From Thermomicrobiaceae bacterium (GTDB lineage Bacteria > Chloroflexota > Chloroflexia > Thermomicrobiales > Thermomicrobiaceae): 10,482 nt of DNA. Under the pieces are notes generated by a model that searched no databases, had not been told where the DNA came from, and saw only the letters and a list, made by a program, of their open reading frames with translations. The position numbers and the translations under genes are program-made. Position 1 is the stretch's first letter. Every line of letters starts with the position of its first letter. Positions 6,558-10,482 of this stretch are shown one piece after another. The stretch is taken from the NCBI GenBank assembly GCA_025966355.1, contig JAICWZ010000032.1:1-10482 (forward strand). Reading direction: 5' to 3'.

Positions 6558-7640
6558 GTGGAATTACTTCTGCGTGTTGTATATCCTGGAGGCCGCTACC
6601 GTTCCACACCTCCAAGTCTCGATAGACTGGTCGTGATGACAACGTATAACATTCCGGACGAAGATCTCGAAATCCTGATGGTGGCGACGCTGTGCCTCCT
6701 TGGCACCGGGGCCGGGACGGCGCAACTTACCGAGCGCTTCGGACGTATGCGCCTACCACGTGGGACAAACGATATCGCCCCTCTGCTTGCCCGCCTCGCG
6801 GCCCTCGGGCTCGTCGTCGTTTCAGGAACGGCATACGGAGAGCCACGATACATGCTCACAACGCTCGGTCGCCAATATGTGGATACGCTTCCCGGCGGCA
6901 GCCACACAATGGCAGCGGGACTCGAAGATCTCGAACATCTCCGAACGGATTTTATGTCCACCATCGCGCATGAACTGCGAACGCCGCTCACCGCGGTACG
7001 AACGAGCATAGAGTTGCTGCGCGATCCGTCAATCACGCCAGATCCCTCTATACAAACCCGGCTCCTGGACAATATTGCTCGCAGCGCCGAACTCATGCAG
7101 GGGTTGGTTAATGATCTGTTAGATCTCACCCGTTTCCGAGCCGGCCAAATACGGCTCGATCCACAACGGTTTGAAGCGCGCGCGCTTACCAGCGATGCCG
7201 GAGCGGCGATCACCGCGCTGATGGAAAGTCGGGGCCAGATTCTTCAAATTACGACACCTGCTGATCCAGTCTGGGTCTATGCAGACCGTCGCCGGCTCGA
7301 ACAGGTACTCCTTAATCTACTGTCGAACGCGCAAAAGTTCTCGTTGGATGGCGGGCAAATCTGCCTCTCACTCGAGGCCGGTGAGGAAGAGATCGCCTGG
7401 GTCGTTACGGACCACGGCCCTGGAATCGATCCGAAGGACCAGCAACACCTTTTCGAACGTTTCTTTACGGGCAAGGGCACGACACGTAAGAAGGCTGGAG
7501 CCGGGCTTGGTCTCCCAATCGCACTCACGATCGTCCAGGAACATGGCGGAACGATTACCGTTGACAGCGCCCTCAATCGCGGAAGCGTATTCACGGTATC
7601 TATTCCACGATATGCAGCGTTCGAAGCCGATGAAGAATGA
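6558..7640 (+). CDS. Soluble histidine kinase with N-terminal winged-helix-like domain
   Basis: The 360-residue protein has no membrane segment and no PAS, GAF or HAMP domain. Residues about 35-110 (LMVATLCLLGTGAGTAQLTE... LLARLAALGLVVVS... RYMLTTLGRQYV) read as a PadR/MarR-like winged helix: a helix-turn-helix, then a beta-wing ending in Y-x-LT-x-x-G. A standard kinase core follows: H-box STIAHELRTPLTAV with phospho-acceptor His138, N-box LLNLLSNAQKFS (Asn257), G1 DHGPGI (Asp285), F-box LFERFF and G2 GAGLGL (314-319). It should autophosphorylate and pass phosphate to the regulator, whose ATG overlaps its stop. The GTG at 6558 has AGGA six bases upstream; an ATG at 6636 (334 residues) lacks a binding site but begins just before the folded region. 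DNA binding by the N-terminus is inferred from pattern only. Confidence 0.9.
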   Translation: MELLLRVVYPGGRYRSTPPSLDRLVVMTTYNIPDEDLEILMVATLCLLGTGAGTAQLTERFGRMRLPRGTNDIAPLLARLAALGLVVVSGTAYGEPRYMLTTLGRQYVDTLPGGSHTMAAGLEDLEHLRTDFMSTIAHELRTPLTAVRTSIELLRDPSITPDPSIQTRLLDNIARSAELMQGLVNDLLDLTRFRAGQIRLDPQRFEARALTSDAGAAITALMESRGQILQITTPADPVWVYADRRRLEQVLLNLLSNAQKFSLDGGQICLSLEAGEEEIAWVVTDHGPGIDPKDQQHLFERFFTGKGTTRKKAGAGLGLPIALTIVQEHGGTITVDSALNRGSVFTVSIPRYAAFEADEE

Positions 7641-8329
7641 AGATTCTGCTCGTCGAAGACGCACCCGATGTGATCGAGGCAATACAGCTTGGGATGATGC
7701 TCCGATTTCGTGAGGTGGAAATACTCAGCGCTGGTAACGGTGAACGCGCGCTCGAATTGGTGGAGTTGGAGTTACCGGATTTAGTGCTCCTGGATATCGG
7801 CCTACCGGGGATGGACGGTTACGGAGTATTGCGAGAGATTCGGGCTTTTTCCGACGTACCCGTCATCATGCTGACGGCCCAGGATTCCACCATGAACAAG
7901 ATCAAAGGGCTGGAACTCGGCGCGGATGATTACATCACGAAGCCGTTTGACCATCTCGAACTGCTCGCGCGGATAAGAGCAGTGCTCCGACGGCTCGACA
8001 TGCCCGGCCTCATGAGCCGGACGCCGTCGTTCCGATCCGGCGAACTGACCGTGGATTTTTCCGCCCAAGAAGTGTTCCTCAGCGGTGTCCGGTTGAATCT
8101 CACCCCCACTGAATACAAGCTGCTCTACCATCTGGTACGCAATGTCGGGCAAACACAGACGTACGGCACACTGCTGGCCAGAGTCTGGGGGCGCGAGTAC
8201 ATTAACGAAGTTGATTACGTGCGCGTGTACATCCGCCGCCTGCGGAGCAAACTCGGCGATGATTCGGAGCAGCCTCGATACATCCGGACCGAGCGTGGGC
8301 TCGGCTATCGATTCATCATCCCGAAATGA
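7637..8329 (+). CDS. OmpR/PhoB-family response regulator
   Basis: The 230-residue regulator has an N-terminal receiver domain with acidic Glu7/Asp8, phospho-acceptor Asp53 (LLDIGLPGMDG), Thr80 (MLTAQD) and Lys102 (ITKPF). Its C-terminal winged helix (about 128-227) includes LTPTEYKLLYHLVRNVG, VDYVRVYIRRLRSKLGD and TERGLGYRF. The recognition helix and closing hairpin resemble the KdpE branch, but no potassium-transport genes are present. On phosphorylation it should dimerise and bind direct-repeat promoter sites. Its ATG overlaps the kinase stop codon by four bases (7637-7640), so the pair is translationally coupled and almost certainly cognate. The second kinase gene converges from downstream. 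Target genes are not evident in the window. Confidence 0.94.
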   Translation: MKILLVEDAPDVIEAIQLGMMLRFREVEILSAGNGERALELVELELPDLVLLDIGLPGMDGYGVLREIRAFSDVPVIMLTAQDSTMNKIKGLELGADDYITKPFDHLELLARIRAVLRRLDMPGLMSRTPSFRSGELTVDFSAQEVFLSGVRLNLTPTEYKLLYHLVRNVGQTQTYGTLLARVWGREYINEVDYVRVYIRRLRSKLGDDSEQPRYIRTERGLGYRFIIPK

Positions 8330-8409
8330 ACGTGCGTTAACCGGCCGCCGACGCTCACCGTTGTGCAGCCGCTCGTCAGTCCCTCAGCCCATTCCGTGTC
8401 ACCGTCCCC

Positions 8410-8438
8410 GGCCTCATCAATCGTGTCGATACGAGGCC
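8410..8438. other. Weak inverted repeat between convergent signalling genes
   Basis: GGCCTC (8410-8415) and GAGGCC (8433-8438) are separated by 17 bases in the 135-base spacer between the regulator and the second kinase. It could be a bidirectional terminator stem, but there is no T-run and the loop is long. Confidence 0.2.
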
Positions 8439-8464
8439 AACGCAATGATCAGGTACCTCACGGG

Positions 8465-9319
8465 CTATCCTCCGCTACGAGTGGCCTGCACATCTTGCAG
8501 TGGCAGCACGAGGGTGAACGTGCTTCCCTGTCGCATACGGCTTGTGACTTCGATGCGACCCTCTAGCTGTCCGGCGAGCCTCTGAGCGGCGAAGAGCCCG
8601 AGCCCGACCCCCGAAACGTCGCTTGATTCAGATTGATTCGCACCGTTCCTGCCGCGATAAAATTGCTCGAATATATGTGGAAGCACCTGCTCGGAGATTC
8701 CGATGCCATGGTCAAGTACTCCGATTCGCGCCTCTTGACTTTCCCTCGTGACAATGATCATAACGGGGCCGCCCGCTGGGCTGTACTTAAGCGCGTTACT
8801 CAACAGGTTCGCCACGATACGTTCCACGCTTCTGGCGTCCCAGTTGCCAACCACCTGCCCAGTGCCGGAGCCGACAACAATAAGTTCATGATCCTTTGCG
8901 AGCGGGCCATACTGCTCAACCAACTGCTCAGCGATTTTCCAGAGATCGATCTCGGAGCGCATGAGCTGTTCTCGTTGACTCGCCATACCGCGCGCTGTTT
9001 CGAGGATCTCACTGAGATGCTCATCCATCGCCTGGGCGGAGGACTGGATCTTTGCGACTGCCTCAGAAATTGTCGTTCGATTCAGGTCCGTCACGATTCT
9101 TCGCTGGAGCAGGTCGGCCCACCCTTTAATGAGTGCAAGACGGTTCTTCAGATCATGCGAAATCGTGTACAGATCCGGGTCCGACAACATCTTCGCGATC
9201 AGGTCGTTGGGAGTATCACGTTCGGCGCCGTCGGTGATTGGCGTCGGCCGTCGATTATCCCGGTCGCCCTTTGTCGTCCTCGTGTCATCGGCGGTCGCCT
9301 GGTGCCAACATGTCATCAT
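8465..9319 (-). CDS. Second soluble histidine kinase, convergent with the two-component operon
   Basis: The 284-residue kinase has no transmembrane or recognised sensor domain. The first 45 residues are polar and charged and look disordered. The H-box is TISHDLKNRLALIKGW, with His55 as phospho-acceptor. After the dimerisation helices (to about 110) comes a full HATPase_c domain: N-box NLLSNALKYS (Asn175), G1 DHGIGI (Asp203), F-box IFEQFY and G2 GVGLGL (237-242). The input is therefore either cytosolic and bound through an unrecognised partner, or sensed directly by the core. The start at 9319 is chosen because GGGGAGG lies five bases upstream. The frame stays open to 9637, but the extra 106 residues look like chance translation. 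No regulator adjoins it on its own strand; the nearest is the OmpR-type protein facing it. Confidence 0.92.
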   Translation of the reverse strand: MMTCWHQATADDTRTTKGDRDNRRPTPITDGAERDTPNDLIAKMLSDPDLYTISHDLKNRLALIKGWADLLQRRIVTDLNRTTISEAVAKIQSSAQAMDEHLSEILETARGMASQREQLMRSEIDLWKIAEQLVEQYGPLAKDHELIVVGSGTGQVVGNWDARSVERIVANLLSNALKYSPAGGPVMIIVTRESQEARIGVLDHGIGISEQVLPHIFEQFYRGRNGANQSESSDVSGVGLGLFAAQRLAGQLEGRIEVTSRMRQGSTFTLVLPLQDVQATRSGG

Positions 9320-9725
9320 GTCCACCTCCCCGCCCTCAGGATCAGCTACGTCTCTAGTAAATGACAGAGAAAAGTGTGAACATTGCATAAACAACCGCCG
9401 GTTCGCGGCCGGCGATGACGTGACTACGATCAAATGGCCTGCATGGTTGACGTCGCACTGCCGATGGCTGTTGCCCAGCGACAACGTCAACCATCGACGC
9501 GATTCCCGACATCGCATCAACAATCCAGCTGTGATTCGCTGAAACGAATGGAGTTCACGAACGTATCTATGCGATCCACCAACGTTGAATCGCTGGTTCA
9601 CTACGGGCGAGACACAACGGTATGCATGTCGCTTCATGCCGGACCGGCAAGAGGGCGTGGTGCACAGGCGGCGTTGCTGGAGCGAATTTGCAGAATCATT
9701 GGTGCAGGCGTAGGCTTGGCGCCTT
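9320..9725. other. About 400 bases without a recognisable gene; two inverted repeats
   Basis: This stretch lies upstream of the second kinase and ends at the transposase remnant. Translation in every frame gives only low-information peptides with no ribosome binding site or known motif. It contains a GC hairpin, CGCCGG (9396-9401) with CCGGCG (9409-9414). It also has a longer inverted repeat with 11-bp perfect arms, ATGGTTGACGT (9443-9453) and ACGTCAACCAT (9484-9494). The arms of the latter extend by five more pairs across a bulge (9452-9456 with 9478-9482). The kinase promoter must lie here, but I could not identify one convincingly. Confidence 0.4.
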
Positions 9726-10202
9726 AAAGCTTATTCTCTTGATCTCCGTGAACGGATCGTCCAGGCCGTCGACGGCGGCCAATCAGCCCGGGAGGTCGCC
9801 GAGCACTTCGCCGTCGGCGTAACCGCGGTCCGCCGTTTCTCCAGCGCGCGACCGTAGAGGACTTGGCCCCGCGCGTGAGCCCGGGTCGTCCCCGGGTGAT
9901 CGCGGCCGACGAGGCGACCGACCTGACGGCGCAACTCATGGCGCATCCTGATGCGGCGTTGGCCGAGCATTGCCAGCACTGGGACGCCGACCATGGCGTG
10001 CGCGTCAGCCCGGCGACGATGTCACGGGCGATCACGCGGCTCGGCTGAACACGAAAAAAAAGACCCTCGCCGCCCGCGAACGCGACGAGGACGCCCGTGC
10101 TCGCTGGCGAGCGGAGGTCGCCGACCTGCCAGCGGACCGCTTCGTCCCTTTATGCGTACCGCTCTTGGAGCGAATCGGACCCCGTGCCGCGCGCCGGGCG
10201 AG
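9726..10202 (+). pseudogene. Decayed IS630-family transposase, N-terminal part only
   Basis: Read across frames, the DNA encodes the IS630 N-terminus. KAYSLDLRERIVQAVDGG and a helix-turn-helix (SAREVAEHFAVGVTAVRRF) occupy 9726-9839. After a one-base shift, LQRATVEDLAPR..PGRPRVI and SPATMSRAITRLG run over 9839-10045. Then a TGA at 10046 stands where these proteins have Trp. After another shift at the eight-A run (10054-10061), KKTLAARERDEDARARWRAE and DLPADRFV continue. A short GANR..CRAPGE echo (10167-10202) ends the match. The expected initiator codon at 9723 is CTT. The region of the first catalytic Asp is scrambled, and the rest of the DDE domain is missing. It is non-functional: a fossil of an insertion whose 3' half was lost before the adjacent palindrome. 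Confidence 0.8.
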
Positions 10203-10208
10203 TCATGA

Positions 10209-10242
10209 ATCGCCCCTACGAACCACGGACCGTAGGGGCGAT
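10209..10242. repeat. GC-rich 12-bp inverted repeat (GTAGGGGCG type)
   Basis: ATCGCCCCTACG (10209-10220) and CGTAGGGGCGAT (10231-10242) are perfect inverted arms around a 10-base spacer, starting right where the transposase remnant stops. Palindromes built on GTAGGGGCG are, as I recall, dispersed through some Chloroflexota genomes. This looks like a copy of such an element, though copy number cannot be seen from one window. Confidence 0.55.
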
Positions 10243-10258
10243 CGCATGCGTCGCCCAT

Positions 10259-10282
10259 CTCCCCGGTCGCACACCGGGGGAG
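10259..10282 (-). terminator. GC-rich hairpin after the partial VOC gene
   Basis: CTCCCCGGT (10259-10267) pairs with ACCGGGGGAG (10273-10282) with one bulged G and a five-base loop. It begins 11 bases past the stop codon of the minus-strand VOC gene. There is no U-tract, so it may aid termination or merely be part of the neighbouring palindromic repeat. Confidence 0.35.
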
Positions 10283-10293
10283 GACTGCTCCGT

Positions 10294-10482
10294 CTACCCG
10301 GCCACCATGCTGTTCGCCTTCACCAGGCCGATGACGTTGCCGGAGGGATCGGCGAACTGAGCCATCGAGACGGCGCCGGGGATGTCCATCGGCGGCATGA
10401 TCGTTGTACCACCCAGGCTCTCGGCTTTGTCGAGCGCCGCTTGCAGATCGTCGACCTCAACATAGATGGTGACGAGGTTGCC
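10294..10482 (-). CDS. VOC family protein, 3' part only (runs off the window)
   Basis: Only the last 62 codons are present; the start lies beyond the right edge. The translated end (VTIYVEVDDLQAALDKAES, then MPPMDIPGAVSMAQFADPSG and NVIGLVK) is the C-terminal beta-alpha-beta-beta-beta module of a VOC/glyoxalase-like protein. The diagnostic V.V.DL..AL..AE helix and the FADPSGNVIGL strand pair are both clear. It resembles the group annotated as predicted lactoylglutathione-lyase-related enzymes; the substrate is unknown. A GC-rich hairpin follows the stop. It is not closely similar in sequence to the VOC gene at the left edge. Confidence 0.85.
   Translation of the reverse strand, partial: GNLVTIYVEVDDLQAALDKAESLGGTTIMPPMDIPGAVSMAQFADPSGNVIGLVKANSMVAG

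Noticed and set aside
8633..9364. Plus-strand open frame of 243 codons opposite the second kinase
   Set aside because: It is the antisense of a kinase whose H, N, G1, F and G2 boxes are all intact on the minus strand.
9320..9637. N-terminal extension of the second kinase by 106 residues
   Set aside because: The extra residues show no domain, and the internal ATG at 9319 has an excellent ribosome binding site (GGGGAGG) that would not be expected by chance.
9434..9727. Plus-strand open frame of 97 codons between the second kinase and the transposase fossil
   Set aside because: No ribosome binding site, no recognisable motif, and it crosses the inverted repeat.
1..10482. CRISPR array, phage module, toxin-antitoxin pair or known defence system
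   Set aside because: No regularly spaced direct repeats were seen, and no nuclease, integrase, capsid or toxin motifs were found among the translated frames.

Overview
The window looks like an ordinary chromosomal stretch from a GC-rich, non-enteric bacterium. Sampled coding lines are about 67-70% G+C. The gene set (CpsB/YwqE-like PHP phosphatase, OsmC protein, CtBP-like dehydrogenase, VOC proteins, membrane-less histidine kinases, decayed IS630) and the GC-rich palindrome containing GTAGGGGCG would suit a Chloroflexota genome of the Thermomicrobia/Sphaerobacter kind. That placement is inference from memory and was not searched.

Layout. Bases 1-140 hold a compact palindromic element that folds as a four-way junction. 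A VOC/glyoxalase gene (152-526, minus) diverges from a CpsB/YwqE-like PHP-domain phosphatase (753-1535, plus). An alpha/beta hydrolase (1617-2516) and an OsmC-family protein (2600-3124) follow on the plus strand. Converging on them is a two-gene minus-strand unit: a GNAT acetyltransferase (3359-3931) overlapping, at ATGA, a 75-residue helical protein of unknown function (3135-3362). Divergent from the GNAT gene are a CtBP-like 2-hydroxyacid dehydrogenase (4038-5036) and an M20 AbgB-like metallohydrolase (5121-6329), closed by a perfect 30-bp palindrome that probably acts as a terminator.

From about 6420 to 9725 the base composition drops: three sampled 60-base lines are each 53% G+C. This segment is a signalling cassette: a soluble histidine kinase with a winged-helix-like N-terminus (6558-7640), a response regulator translationally coupled to it (7637-8329), and a second soluble histidine kinase facing them (8465-9319, minus). 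About 400 bases without a recognisable gene follow, containing two inverted repeats. Next is a decayed IS630-family transposase (about 9726-10202) with no start codon, at least two frameshifts and a stop where Trp is expected. The window ends with GC-rich hairpins and the 3' part of another VOC gene (10294-10482, minus) that runs off the edge.

The points of most interest are the winged-helix/histidine-kinase fusion in a lower-GC segment with two kinases and one regulator, and the four-way-junction element at the left edge. I see no CRISPR array, rRNA, tRNA, phage module or recognisable defence system.
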